In this document: positions 20,730 through 32,589 of the stretch, piece by piece
How positions within the stretch are numbered: position 1 is the first letter of the stretch
How the letters are laid out: every line of letters begins with the position of its first letter
Source of the DNA: Marinobacter piscis
GTDB taxonomy: Bacteria; Pseudomonadota; Gammaproteobacteria; Pseudomonadales; Oleiphilaceae
DNA: 64,000 nucleotides
Direction: 5' to 3'
Assembly (NCBI RefSeq): GCF_007671655.1
Contig: NZ_VCGX01000002.1
Span: 806,001 to 870,000, forward strand
The notes under the pieces: generated by a model
The model's database searches: none
Told to the model about the DNA's origin: nothing
What the model saw: only the letters and a program-made list of their open reading frames with translations
Translations under genes and position numbers: made by a program

Positions 20730-21241
20730 GGATACGCCTCCAGAAGTTCATCCAGATCCTCTGCCGCAATCGGGCCAAAGGTATCGTCGTTAATCATCAT
20801 CGCCGGGCCCCGGTCGCAGGCCCCCAGACAACACACCGGCAGCAGGGTAAAACGACCATCCTCTGTGGTCTGCCCATAGCCAATCCCCAGCCGCTCCCGG
20901 AGCGCTTCGCTCAACGCCTCGTAGCCCGTCAGAAAACAGGAACTGCTGTCACACAGCAAAATGACATGGCGCCCCACCGGCTGACGAAAAATCAGGCTGT
21001 AGAACGTCGCCACGCCTTCCACGTCTCCGGCCCCTACCCCGAGTGTCTCAGCAATGGCAACAATCGCCCCGTCGGGCACCCAGCCGTGGCGGCGCTGTAC
21101 AATTTTAAGTGCCTCGATGCACGCGGCCTGGGGTTGCTCATAATGTGCACGTTCGGTGAGCATCGCCTGCCTGTCCTCTGCATGCAGTTCAAAACCATCG
21201 CCGTCAGTGGCGATACGACGAGCCAGACTTGTATCCGCCAT
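20726..21241 (-). CDS. nuoE: NADH-quinone oxidoreductase subunit E
   Basis: 171 residues with thioredoxin-like 2Fe-2S fold. Ligands are visible as CDSSSC and CCLGAC. Forms the NADH dehydrogenase tip with NuoF. ATG at 21241, two nucleotides after the nuoCD stop. Confidence 0.96.
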   Translation of the reverse strand: MADTSLARRIATDGDGFELHAEDRQAMLTERAHYEQPQAACIEALKIVQRRHGWVPDGAIVAIAETLGVGAGDVEGVATFYSLIFRQPVGRHVILLCDSSSCFLTGYEALSEALRERLGIGYGQTTEDGRFTLLPVCCLGACDRGPAMMINDDTFGPIAAEDLDELLEAYP

Positions 21242-21243
21242 AA

Positions 21244-23034
21244 TTAACGATCCACATCCGCCATTACAAAATCGAGACTGCCCAGGTGCGCAATCAGATC
21301 CGGCACAAACCCGCCGCGCATCAGATCCGGTATCTGTTGCAGGTGCGGAAAGCTCGGCGTACGAATGCGCGTGCGGTAGCTCATGGTGCTGCCATCACTG
21401 GTCAGGTAATAACTGTTGATACCCTTGGTAGCCTCAACCATCTGCAAGGACTCATTGGCGGGCAGCACCGGCCCCCAGGACACCTGTAAAAAGTGGGTGA
21501 TCAGGGTTTCTATGTGTTCAAGCATGCGCTCCCGCGGTGGCGGCGTGGTGAGCGGGTGGTCCGCTTTATAATCACCTTCGGGCATGTTGTTCACACACTG
21601 CTGCAGGATTTTCACACTCTGGCGCATTTCTTCGATACGCAGCTGGCCGCGATCAAACGCATCGCCGTTGCTGCCCAGGGGTACCTCGAAATCGAAATTC
21701 TCGTAACCGGAATACGGGCGTTGCTTACGCAGGTCGAAGTCACAGCCGGTGGCCCGCAGGTTAGGCCCGGTTACGCCCCAGTCCAGAGCATTGGCGGTAT
21801 CAAACGCGGCAATGTGCCGGGTCCGGTCCCGGACCATGGAGTTTTCCATCATCACTTTTTCGTACTCGTTGAGCCGGGCTGGCATCCAGTCAACAAAACC
21901 CTGCACCAGCTTGTCCCAACCCTTGGGCAGGTCCTGCATCAGCCCGCCAATGCGAAACCAGGCCGGGTGCATCCGGAAACCGGTGATGGCCTCAATCACC
22001 TCATAGCCCTTCTGGCGATCGGTGAAGGTATAAAACACCGGCGACATGGCGCCCAGGTCCTGCAAATAAGTGCCCAGAAACAGCAAATGGCTGGTAATGC
22101 GAAACAGCTCCGACATCATCACCCGCACTGTCTGGATACGTGCGGTTACTTCTATACCAGCCAGTTTCTCCACCGCCATTACATAAGGAAGGTTGTTCAT
22201 CACGCCGCCCACGTAATCGATGCGGTCAGTGTAAGGAATGAAGCTGTGCCAGGACTGGCGCTCGGCCATTTTCTCCGCACCGCGATGGTGATAGCCAATA
22301 TCCGGCACGCAGTCGATAATCTCTTCACCATCAAGCTGTAGGACAATTCGGAAGGCACCGTGGGCCGAGGGGTGGTTGGGGCCCAGGTTGAGAAACATGA
22401 ACTCAGTGCTTTCGCTCTGGCGCTGCATGCCCCAGTCTTCAGGCTGGAACTGCATGGCCTCCTGCTCACGCTCCTGGCTTTCCACCGTCATTTCGTAGGG
22501 GTCGACTTCCGTTGCCCGGGCGTGGTGATCCTTGCGCAGCGGATGCCCGTTCCAGGTAGGCGGCATCAGAATACGGGACAGGTTGGGGTGACCCTCAAAA
22601 CGAACGCCGTACATATCCCAGACTTCGCGCTCATACCAGTTGGCATTGCGATAAACCGGGGTAACAGTAGGCAGTGACAGGTCGCGCTCGGAAAGCGCTA
22701 CCTTAAGCAGAATATCGCGGTTGCCGGACACTGACAGCAGTTGGTAGAAAACCGTAAAGTCCGACTCGGGTAAACCGTGGCGGCGGCTGCGCAGGCGCTC
22801 ATCGATAGCCGACAGATCAAACAGCATCTCAAAAGGATGCTCAGGCAGCTGGCGCAGGGTTGTCAGCACATCCACCAGAGCGCCCCGACTCACCCACAAC
22901 ACAGGCATGCCGGTCAACGTGCCCTGCTCATGTAATAGCTGGCCACCAAACTGCTCCCGCAGTTGCGCCACCAGCAGGCTGTTGTGCTGACCATCTGCCC
23001 GTACTGTGCTGTTATCGGCTGTATCAACGCTCAT
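21244..23034 (-). CDS. nuoC: NADH-quinone oxidoreductase subunits C and D, fused
   Basis: 596 residues, the fused NuoCD form common in gammaproteobacteria. Residues 1 to about 190 are NuoC ([20 protein letters not shown] is diagnostic); the remainder is the 49-kDa-like NuoD with [20 protein letters not shown] and the quinone-site histidine and tyrosine region. A GGAGGGG element precedes the ATG at 23034. Builds the quinone reduction site with NuoB. Confidence 0.97.
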   Translation of the reverse strand: MSVDTADNSTVRADGQHNSLLVAQLREQFGGQLLHEQGTLTGMPVLWVSRGALVDVLTTLRQLPEHPFEMLFDLSAIDERLRSRRHGLPESDFTVFYQLLSVSGNRDILLKVALSERDLSLPTVTPVYRNANWYEREVWDMYGVRFEGHPNLSRILMPPTWNGHPLRKDHHARATEVDPYEMTVESQEREQEAMQFQPEDWGMQRQSESTEFMFLNLGPNHPSAHGAFRIVLQLDGEEIIDCVPDIGYHHRGAEKMAERQSWHSFIPYTDRIDYVGGVMNNLPYVMAVEKLAGIEVTARIQTVRVMMSELFRITSHLLFLGTYLQDLGAMSPVFYTFTDRQKGYEVIEAITGFRMHPAWFRIGGLMQDLPKGWDKLVQGFVDWMPARLNEYEKVMMENSMVRDRTRHIAAFDTANALDWGVTGPNLRATGCDFDLRKQRPYSGYENFDFEVPLGSNGDAFDRGQLRIEEMRQSVKILQQCVNNMPEGDYKADHPLTTPPPRERMLEHIETLITHFLQVSWGPVLPANESLQMVEATKGINSYYLTSDGSTMSYRTRIRTPSFPHLQQIPDLMRGGFVPDLIAHLGSLDFVMADVDR

Positions 23035-23082
23035 TCTGGCGGAACCCCTCCTTCCTGAAATGCTGAAACCGTATATAACCTG

Positions 23083-23763
23083 TCAGATGCTGTCTGGCGT
23101 GCGTAACTCCGTTACCTGAATACGCCGATCGCGATGTTTTTCCCGCTGAGAAGGCATTTCCGCACGGTATACGCCCTGATCTCCCACCACCCAGGACAGG
23201 GGGCGCCGCTCTTCCTGAATCGAATCCTGCAATAATTGCAGCCCCTGCAGGAACGCCTCCGGGCGTGGCGGGCAACCGGGTACATACACATCCACCGGCA
23301 AAAACTTGTCGACGCCTTGCACCACCGAATAAATGTCGTACATACCGCCGGAATTGGCGCAGGAACCCATGGAGATCACCCATTTGGGCTCCAGCATCTG
23401 ATCGTAGAGTTGCTGGATAACCGGCGCCATTTTCACAAAACAGGTGCCGGCAATAACCATGAAATCCGCCTGGCGCGGGGATGCCCGGATAACCTCTGCC
23501 CCGAAACGCGCAACGTCATGGGGCGCTGTAAACGCTGTGGTCATTTCCACATAGCAACAGGACAGTCCGAAGTTATAAGGCCACAGGGAATGCTTGCGGC
23601 CCCAGTTCACCGTTGAGTTCAGTACCTCATCAAGTTTGCCGGTGAATACGCTCCGATGAACCTGCTGCTGCATCGGATCGTCAACACGTTCACGCTTTTC
23701 CAGTGGATAGCGTTCATTCTCTGCAGCTAATGCATCTTCGACCCGAGTCAGGGTATAGGTCAT
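23083..23763 (-). CDS. nuoB: NADH-quinone oxidoreductase subunit B
   Basis: 226 residues. Binds cluster N2, the last iron-sulfur cluster before quinone: adjacent cysteines in LSCCYVEM, a third in [12 protein letters not shown] and a fourth in [13 protein letters not shown] at 23763. It lies 45 nt after nuoA and 48 nt before nuoCD. Confidence 0.97.
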   Translation of the reverse strand: MTYTLTRVEDALAAENERYPLEKRERVDDPMQQQVHRSVFTGKLDEVLNSTVNWGRKHSLWPYNFGLSCCYVEMTTAFTAPHDVARFGAEVIRASPRQADFMVIAGTCFVKMAPVIQQLYDQMLEPKWVISMGSCANSGGMYDIYSVVQGVDKFLPVDVYVPGCPPRPEAFLQGLQLLQDSIQEERRPLSWVVGDQGVYRAEMPSQREKHRDRRIQVTELRTPDSI

Positions 23764-23808
23764 GAAATGCCTCCGGACGGAAAAACAACAAGGCTGGCTG
23801 TGGGTGTA

Positions 23809-24198
23809 TTACTTGGGTTTCGGAGCCCAGTCCAGGGCACCGACACGGCGGTCATAAACCAGCCCCGCCAGCAAAATGAAGATAAAGACCGCGGCTCCCC
23901 AAAAGCCGCTCCAGCCCACCTCACGTACAGATATTGCCCACGCAAACAGAAACATGGCTTCTATATCAAAAATAACGAAGAGCATGGCAACGAGATAAAA
24001 CTGGATGGAAAAACGCTGGCGGGCGCTGCCCGTGCCGACAATACCACTCTCAAAGGGAAGCCCTTTGCTGGGCCCTTTACTGCGTCCACCAAGCAGCGCA
24101 GATGCACCCAGCATGAACACGCACAGGCCGATGACGGCTACGACAAATAGCCCAATGGCCCAGTATTCCGCAATCAACGCTGTTGTATCCGGTTGCAT
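23809..24198 (-). CDS. nuoA: NADH-quinone oxidoreductase subunit A
   Basis: 129 residues, three membrane helices; the loop with [19 protein letters not shown] near the first cytosolic segment is the NuoA signature that closes over the quinone tunnel. I start at the ATG at 24198, preceded closely by AGGAGG; the upstream frame to 24237 has no family similarity. First gene of the nuo operon. The 117-nt gap to acnA must hold its promoter; I see no clear operator there. Confidence 0.95.
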   Translation of the reverse strand: MQPDTTALIAEYWAIGLFVVAVIGLCVFMLGASALLGGRSKGPSKGLPFESGIVGTGSARQRFSIQFYLVAMLFVIFDIEAMFLFAWAISVREVGWSGFWGAAVFIFILLAGLVYDRRVGALDWAPKPK

Positions 24199-24315
24199 AG
24201 GCCTCCTGAACATCGCTTCGGAGTAATCCGCTGACAATGACCAACTCCCTTAAACTTAGTGGATATCCGGGAGTTGTCAAAGAGCCCACCCTAAAAACTT
24301 AGGACCTGCAACAAG

Positions 24316-27225
<2,910 letters not shown>

Positions 27226-27289
27226 CTACGTTTAATAGCACTGAGCAAACGTCAAACCCTGTTAAACCGAATCGTTGGGAGAGAGCAGA

Positions 27290-27415
27290 ATGTCACTGAA
27301 AAAACTCTACGCACCCATGCGCATCGTAAGTTTTGTAGTGTTGGGCCTGATGCTGCTAGCGGTACTTTATGCCTTCACCATGGCTATTCTGCACTGGACC
27401 GGAATCGCAGTCTGA
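27290..27415 (+). CDS. 41-residue single-helix membrane protein ahead of norC
   Basis: An open frame of 41 codons starting MSLKKLYAPMRIV and followed by one strong hydrophobic helix (about residues 11-34), ending HWTGIAV. A GGGAGAGAG stretch lies just before the ATG at 27290. The stop (27413-27415) sits in a GAGGAGG context that forms the ribosome site for norC, 15 nt downstream, so the two are likely cotranscribed and coupled. The shape resembles the tiny accessory subunits of haem-copper oxidases and NO reductases, but I do not recognise the family and give no function beyond probable membrane anchoring or assembly near NorCB. Confidence 0.7.
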   Translation: MSLKKLYAPMRIVSFVVLGLMLLAVLYAFTMAILHWTGIAV

Positions 27416-27430
27416 GGAGGGTGCACAGCG

Positions 27431-28279
27431 ATGACTAACAGACAAGGCAGACTCTTCGCAATTGGCTCCACGGCTGTGGCGGCCATTTTATTTCTGGTTA
27501 TGACTCTGGATAGCCATCGACAATTTCCCGAGCTCACCAACGCAGAAAACATCACCCCGGAAGTCACTCATGGCAAGGATGTATGGCATAAATACAACTG
27601 TATTAACTGCCACACACTCTTTGGCGAAGGTGCTTATTATGCGCCGGACCTGACCAAAATCGCCAAACACCGCGGTGATCCTTACCTGCACGCGTACATG
27701 CGCGATCCGTCGAAATTCTACAATGAGCAGAAACACCGGCGGCTGATGCCCAAACAGGATCTCAGCGAAAAGGAAATCAAGGACCTGGTGACGTTTCTGG
27801 GCTGGGTCAGTGAGGTGGATAACCAGGGCTGGCCACCCCGGCCGATACTGGTTACCGGCGGCATGACTACCCCGACAACCATGGGTGGTGAAGGCGAAAT
27901 CACCGATGCAGACGCAGCCAGCGTTACCCCTGTGGACAGTGGCAGCGACCCCCGGGCTTTGGGCGAACAGTTATTTTCTACGGCTGTCCCCACCTGTAAA
28001 GCCTGCCACTCTCTGACCCCGGGCGCCGATGGCGCGGGTCCGAGCCTGGGAGGCCTGGTCACCCGTACCAAAAAACTCCTGGAAAGTGGCGACTATCAAG
28101 GTGAGGCAACCGATGTGGAAAGCTACTTGCACGAGTCTATCGTCAGCCCCTCTGCCCACGTGGTGCCCGGCGATATGTATTCGGCTGGCAGCACTTCCTT
28201 CATGCCCGCCAGTTATGCCGATAGCCTGAGTGAGAAAGAAATAGACCAGTTGGTTGCGTTTCTCGCCACCCTGAAATAA
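27431..28279 (+). CDS. norC: Nitric oxide reductase cytochrome c subunit with extra C-terminal haem domain
   Basis: 282 residues, about twice the usual NorC (roughly 150). Residues 8-28 form the membrane anchor. The first domain is canonical NorC: haem motif CINCH (57-61), GEGAYYAPDL, and a methionine ligand in RLMPKQ (Met106). After a linker of about 45 residues, a second cytochrome c domain follows with CKACH (189-193) and a probable Met ligand at 258 (SFMPAS). It should receive electrons from the quinone or periplasmic cytochrome pool and pass them to NorB; the added domain may be a built-in electron donor. Preceded by GGAGG from the upstream small gene. Confidence 0.88.
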   Translation: MTNRQGRLFAIGSTAVAAILFLVMTLDSHRQFPELTNAENITPEVTHGKDVWHKYNCINCHTLFGEGAYYAPDLTKIAKHRGDPYLHAYMRDPSKFYNEQKHRRLMPKQDLSEKEIKDLVTFLGWVSEVDNQGWPPRPILVTGGMTTPTTMGGEGEITDADAASVTPVDSGSDPRALGEQLFSTAVPTCKACHSLTPGADGAGPSLGGLVTRTKKLLESGDYQGEATDVESYLHESIVSPSAHVVPGDMYSAGSTSFMPASYADSLSEKEIDQLVAFLATLK

Positions 28280-28289
28280 CACCTGGCGT

Positions 28290-28309
28290 CTGCCGCCCCT
28301 GTGCGGCAG
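28290..28309 (+). other. Hairpin between norC and norB
   Basis: CTGCCGC-N6-GCGGCAG, a perfect 7-bp stem in the 50-nt gap between norC and norB. No T-run follows, so it is more likely an mRNA stability or processing element than a terminator. Confidence 0.45.
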
Positions 28310-28329
28310 TAAACAGACGGAGAACGACA

Positions 28330-29667
28330 ATGCGCTATAAGTCCCAGTCAGTCGCTTATTGGTATTTTGCCGTAGCCATGGTGCTGTTCGGCTTACAGTT
28401 GGTGTTCGGCCTGCTGTCGGCGGCTAAATATCTAGGCCCGGACCCCTTGCTGTATATTCTGCCCTTTGATGTCACCAAGATGATTCACACCAATCTTCTG
28501 ATCGTCTGGGTGCTCACCGGCTTTATGGGTGCCACTTACTGGCTGATCCCCGACGAATCACGCACGGAGCTGCACAGTGTCAAGCTGGCGTATGTTCAGC
28601 TGGTACTCTGGACACTGATGGGTGTTGCCACCATTTTCGGCTATTTCTTCCGCTACGGTACCGGCAACAAGCTGCTGGAGCAGCCACTGCCCAGCAAGAT
28701 CGTGATTGTTATCTGCATGCTGATCTTCCTGTACAACATTGGCATGACTATAAAAAAAGCCGGCCGCTTCACCACCACCGAAGGGGTCCTGGTACTCGGG
28801 CTGGTCAGTTCGGCGGTGCTGTTTTTCCCAGCACTGCTGGAGTATGGCAACTACACCGTTTCTATTTTCTACCGCTGGTGGACCATTCACCTCTGGGTAG
28901 AAGGCGTGTGGATGATGATCCTGGGCGGCTTCCTTGCCTATTTGCTGATCCGCCTGTCAGGCGCGGACCGGGAAGTTATGGAAAAATGGCTGTACGTCAT
29001 CGTCGGCCTGGTGTTTCTGGCCGGTATTATCGGCACAGCCCACCACTACTACTGGGTTGGCGTACCTTATTACTGGTTGCCGATTGGCGGCTTCTTCAGC
29101 GCGCTTGAGCCGCTGGCCATCGTGGGTATGGCAATGTACGCCTATGGCGCCATGCGCCGCTCGGGGTTGTCCCACCCCAACGTGCTGGCCCTGCACTGGA
29201 CGCTGGGCTGTGCCATCTTCACGCTGTTTGGTGCCGGCCTGCTGGGCCTGGCGCACACCTGGCCGAGCATAAACAAGTGGACTCACGGCACGTTGATTAC
29301 CGCCATGCACGGCCATGCCGCCTTTTATGGTGCCTATGCCATGATCGTTCTGGCGATGATCACCTACGCCTTACCGTCGCTTACCCACCCTCGCGAGAAT
29401 GACAGCAACGTTATTGGTTACTGGTCATTCTGGTTGCAGCTGGCGGGTATGTTTGGCATGACTCTGTCCTTTGCCACCGCCGGGATCGGCCAGGTGTATC
29501 TGGAACGCATCATGGGTATGGGGTACCTGGATGCGCAGCTGAAAATCCAGATTCACTTTATTATGCTGATCGCGTCTGCCACGCTGTTCACCGCCGGTGT
29601 CGGCCTGTTTATTTTCGACTTCTTCCGCCGCCGGCCGCGCTTTGAAGTTGAAGAGTCAGGGAGTTAA
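28330..29667 (+). CDS. norB: Nitric oxide reductase catalytic subunit, variant active-site glutamate
   Basis: 445 residues, about 12 membrane helices, a haem-copper oxidase relative that reduces NO to N2O with haem b3 and non-haem iron. Iron and haem histidines are present: His53, His187, His238/His239 (AHHYYW), His327 and His329 (MHGHAAFYGAYA). The iron-ligand glutamate in HLWVEGVW (Glu191) and the glutamate in FSALEPLA (Glu260) are kept, but the second glutamate of the usual HLWVEGVWE motif is Met195. So it is clearly NorB-like, yet lacks one residue that standard cNOR uses near the active site. Same operon as norC and norQ. Confidence 0.9.
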   Translation: MRYKSQSVAYWYFAVAMVLFGLQLVFGLLSAAKYLGPDPLLYILPFDVTKMIHTNLLIVWVLTGFMGATYWLIPDESRTELHSVKLAYVQLVLWTLMGVATIFGYFFRYGTGNKLLEQPLPSKIVIVICMLIFLYNIGMTIKKAGRFTTTEGVLVLGLVSSAVLFFPALLEYGNYTVSIFYRWWTIHLWVEGVWMMILGGFLAYLLIRLSGADREVMEKWLYVIVGLVFLAGIIGTAHHYYWVGVPYYWLPIGGFFSALEPLAIVGMAMYAYGAMRRSGLSHPNVLALHWTLGCAIFTLFGAGLLGLAHTWPSINKWTHGTLITAMHGHAAFYGAYAMIVLAMITYALPSLTHPRENDSNVIGYWSFWLQLAGMFGMTLSFATAGIGQVYLERIMGMGYLDAQLKIQIHFIMLIASATLFTAGVGLFIFDFFRRRPRFEVEESGS

Positions 29668-29674
29668 TCAAAGT

Positions 29675-30475
29675 ATGCATGAGCTGGCATCAATGCCGTC
29701 CACAGAGCCCTGGTACCAGCCCACTGGCAACGAAGTTGCGCTGTTTGAACAGTGCCATGAACGCCGTATGGCCGTTATGCTGAAGGGGCCTACAGGGTGT
29801 GGTAAAACACGCTTTGTTGAGCATATGGCCTGGCGCTTGCAGCGGCCTCTGATCACCATTGCCTGCCATGATGATCTGGCCGCCAGTGACCTGATCGGGC
29901 GCTACCTGATTCAGCATAACGGGACCGTCTGGCAGGACGGTCCATTAACCCGGGCTGTGCGCCAGGGCGCCATTTGTTATCTCGATGAGGTAGTGGAAGC
30001 TCGCCAGGACACAGTGGTGGTACTCCACGCCCTGTCTGACCATCGGCGTATGCTTCCTATCGACAAGACCGGGGAGAACCTGGAAGCCGCCCCCGGTTTT
30101 CAGCTGGTTGTATCCTACAACCCCGGCTATCAACGTATGCTCAAAGATCTGAAACCCAGTACACGCCAGCGCTTTGTCGCCATGGACCTGGATTTCCCGA
30201 GCGCCGAGAACGAAGCCCGGATTGTGCACCATGAAAGCAACGTTGATCTGGCAACCGCCCGTGGCCTGGTCAGCCTGGCCGAACGCATACGGAAACTGCG
30301 TGACCGCGGTCTGGCCGAAGTGCCCAGCACGCGCCTGCTGATATCCGCGGCCATTCTGATTGCCAACGGTATCCCGCCACGGGAAGCCTGCTACGCAGGC
30401 ATTGTTTCACCGCTGACCGATGAGCCGTCGATGACCAGTGCGCTGCGCGACCTGGTCAACGGCACGTTTGTCTGA
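29675..30475 (+). CDS. norQ: NorQ/CbbQ-type AAA+ ATPase for NO reductase maturation
   Basis: 266 residues from the ATG at 29675 (MHELASMPST). The longer upstream frame lies inside norB. Walker A is GPTGCGKT (38-45) and Walker B AICYLDEV (about 100). MoxR-class AAA+ ATPase that, with NorD, is needed to insert the non-haem iron or activate NorCB in other denitrifiers. Starts 8 nt after norB and ends 2 nt before the norD start, so the unit is tightly coupled. Confidence 0.92.
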   Translation: MHELASMPSTEPWYQPTGNEVALFEQCHERRMAVMLKGPTGCGKTRFVEHMAWRLQRPLITIACHDDLAASDLIGRYLIQHNGTVWQDGPLTRAVRQGAICYLDEVVEARQDTVVVLHALSDHRRMLPIDKTGENLEAAPGFQLVVSYNPGYQRMLKDLKPSTRQRFVAMDLDFPSAENEARIVHHESNVDLATARGLVSLAERIRKLRDRGLAEVPSTRLLISAAILIANGIPPREACYAGIVSPLTDEPSMTSALRDLVNGTFV

Positions 30476-30476
30476 A

Positions 30477-32525
30477 ATGGCCGAACCCGAAGACCTTCTC
30501 AGCGATGCCGCGCGCCACGCAACCATATACACCCAAAAGCTGTGGCGCCGGTATCGGCCACTTCCGGCCGGGCCGCCTACGGCATTGCTCGCTGATATAG
30601 CATCGCGCCTGGACCTGCTGATTATTGCCATCACCGGGCAAAGCTACAACCTGCGTGTAGCACAGCATCCCGCCCATCCCACGTTTCTCTCGCGGGTATT
30701 CCGACGTGTCCAGGCGCCCTGGCTGACACAACCTGTGCCGGCAACGAATGGCAGGCACCTGTGGCTGCCAGCTGATTCTGGCATAGAAGACATCAGCTAC
30801 GGCAACGAACTCTACCGGGTAATGGCCCTGCAACAGGCAATGCGCGCCGAACGCGGCAGCGCGGAACCCCCACGGCCCTTTACCTCACCCACGCACGCAG
30901 ATGTCTATCTGTTGCTCGAAGCCTGGGCCGCTGATGCCGCACTGCTGCACCAACTCCCGGGCATGCAGGAATCGATACACCAATTGCGACGGTTTGCACT
31001 CCAAAAGCGCCCTCCCCTGGAGACATTCTCCCTGCCCCGTCGCCCTCTGGAACGCTGGCTACGCCGGTTACTGGAAAGCCAGGTTACTGCCCGTACCGTC
31101 CCCCTGAGCGACAGCCCGGCACAGTCGTATTGGCTGGCTGAGGAGTTGATACACAGCCAGAAACTGTTACCCGGCAACCCACAGACGCGCAAACACACAC
31201 CTGGGGATGCGCCTTTGCTGAAAGACTGGTGGACCGGAGAGCTACGCTCCCCGGAGGTCACCAGCGCGGTCGAGACAACTGAAACCGAAGAACCACCCGA
31301 CGACCCGACAACGTCTCCTCCCGGCAGCAGCCGCCTGCCCCGCCGCCCTGAAGTTCGGGAAGCTACCGAGGATGAAGACAATGACAATGACGACCCGGGT
31401 ATCTTCATGGTTCAGCCCGACGAACCTCATCAGCAGGCTGAGGACCCTCTGGGCCTGAACCGGCCGATTGACCGGGACGAAGACACCAGCGCAGATGAAT
31501 TTGGCGACATGCTGTCGGACCTGCCGGAAGCGCGCCTGATCTCAACCCCGGGGTCGCCGAAAGAAGTCCTGATCACCGATGACCCACCCGATACCAATAC
31601 CGCCATGCAATTACGCAGGGCAGTAAAAGAAGAGCGGGGTATTCGGTACCCCGAATGGGATTACCGCTCTCAGGCCTACCGGGACCCTGGCGCGACAGTA
31701 CGGGTGCTGCCCAATCTGCCCGGCACCCAATCCTGGGTAGACAATACCCTGGATGAACACCGCTCATTGCTGAACCAGATCCGCCGGAACTTTGAAATGC
31801 TCAGCGCCCGACGTGTTACCCGGCGCAAACAACTGGATGGGGACGAAATAGACCTCAACGCCTGGATTGAAAGCTACGCCGACTTTCACGCCGGCGGAAC
31901 CCTATCGGAAGCTCTTTACCAGACCCGCCGCACAGCTGAACGGGATCTTGCAATTACCCTGCTCATAGATGTCAGCGGCTCAACGGATAGCTGGGTTGCC
32001 GCGAACCGACGGATTATTGATGTGGAGCGCGAAGCGCTGTTGCTGGTGTGTATCGCTCTTGAGGGTATGGGTGAACCCTATGCGGTTCAGGCCTTTTCCG
32101 GCGAGGGACCGGATACCGTTATTGTTCGTGAACTGAAACGCTTTGATGAGCCGTACAGCAATGATATTGCTTTGCGTATCAGCGCACTGGAACCCGAGCG
32201 CTATACCCGTGCCGGGGCCGCGATCCGCCACTCCACACAGGCTCTGATGCAACAGCCCGCGGCTCACCGCCTGCTGTTATTTCTTTCGGATGGCAAACCT
32301 AACGACAAAGACGAATATGAAGGTCAATATGGCGTGGAGGATATGCGCCAGGCCGTAACCGAAGCTACGCTGCAGGGAATCTCCGCCTTCTGCCTGACCA
32401 TTGACCGCCAGGCCCCCGGCTACCTGCCGCGCATCTTCGGCGCCAATCAATACGCACTGTTACCGCGTCCGGAACTGTTGCCGACTGCGCTTCTGGATTG
32501 GCTGAAACGGCTGGTTATTCATTAA
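30477..32525 (+). CDS. norD: NorD, VWA-domain NO reductase activation protein
   Basis: 682 residues from the ATG at 30477. The middle third is acidic and Pro-rich low complexity (residues about 255-385). The C-terminal von Willebrand A domain has a complete MIDAS motif DVSGS (498-502) and SDGKPNDKDEY later. Works with NorQ as an AAA+/VWA pair to activate NorCB. The last gene of the nor cluster; no norE or norF follows. The hairpin at 32546-32576 lies 21 nt downstream. Confidence 0.92.
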   Translation: MAEPEDLLSDAARHATIYTQKLWRRYRPLPAGPPTALLADIASRLDLLIIAITGQSYNLRVAQHPAHPTFLSRVFRRVQAPWLTQPVPATNGRHLWLPADSGIEDISYGNELYRVMALQQAMRAERGSAEPPRPFTSPTHADVYLLLEAWAADAALLHQLPGMQESIHQLRRFALQKRPPLETFSLPRRPLERWLRRLLESQVTARTVPLSDSPAQSYWLAEELIHSQKLLPGNPQTRKHTPGDAPLLKDWWTGELRSPEVTSAVETTETEEPPDDPTTSPPGSSRLPRRPEVREATEDEDNDNDDPGIFMVQPDEPHQQAEDPLGLNRPIDRDEDTSADEFGDMLSDLPEARLISTPGSPKEVLITDDPPDTNTAMQLRRAVKEERGIRYPEWDYRSQAYRDPGATVRVLPNLPGTQSWVDNTLDEHRSLLNQIRRNFEMLSARRVTRRKQLDGDEIDLNAWIESYADFHAGGTLSEALYQTRRTAERDLAITLLIDVSGSTDSWVAANRRIIDVEREALLLVCIALEGMGEPYAVQAFSGEGPDTVIVRELKRFDEPYSNDIALRISALEPERYTRAGAAIRHSTQALMQQPAAHRLLLFLSDGKPNDKDEYEGQYGVEDMRQAVTEATLQGISAFCLTIDRQAPGYLPRIFGANQYALLPRPELLPTALLDWLKRLVIH

Positions 32526-32545
32526 ACTTTCTGGCTGATAAAGGC

Positions 32546-32576
32546 AAAAAACCGGGGAAGGTCAGACCTTCCCCGG
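32546..32576 (-). terminator. Rho-independent terminator of the metal ATPase operon
   Basis: Perfect 11-bp stem (CCGGGGAAGGT / ACCTTCCCCGG) with a 3-nt loop, followed on the minus strand by six T (plus-strand A-run 32546-32551). It starts 14 nt beyond the P-type ATPase stop. Its position between convergent genes means it may also stop transcription from norD. Confidence 0.9.
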
Positions 32577-32589
32577 CCAGGCTTGTGGA

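Noticed and set aside
21493..22341. A 282-codon plus-strand frame opposite nuoCD.
   Set aside because: Shadow of a conserved gene; no homology pattern seen.
27241..27255. FNR/DNR-like half sites CTGAG-N5-GTCAA upstream of the nor cluster.
   Set aside because: The spacing is one base longer than the family consensus and the first half is poor; not strong enough to call an operator.
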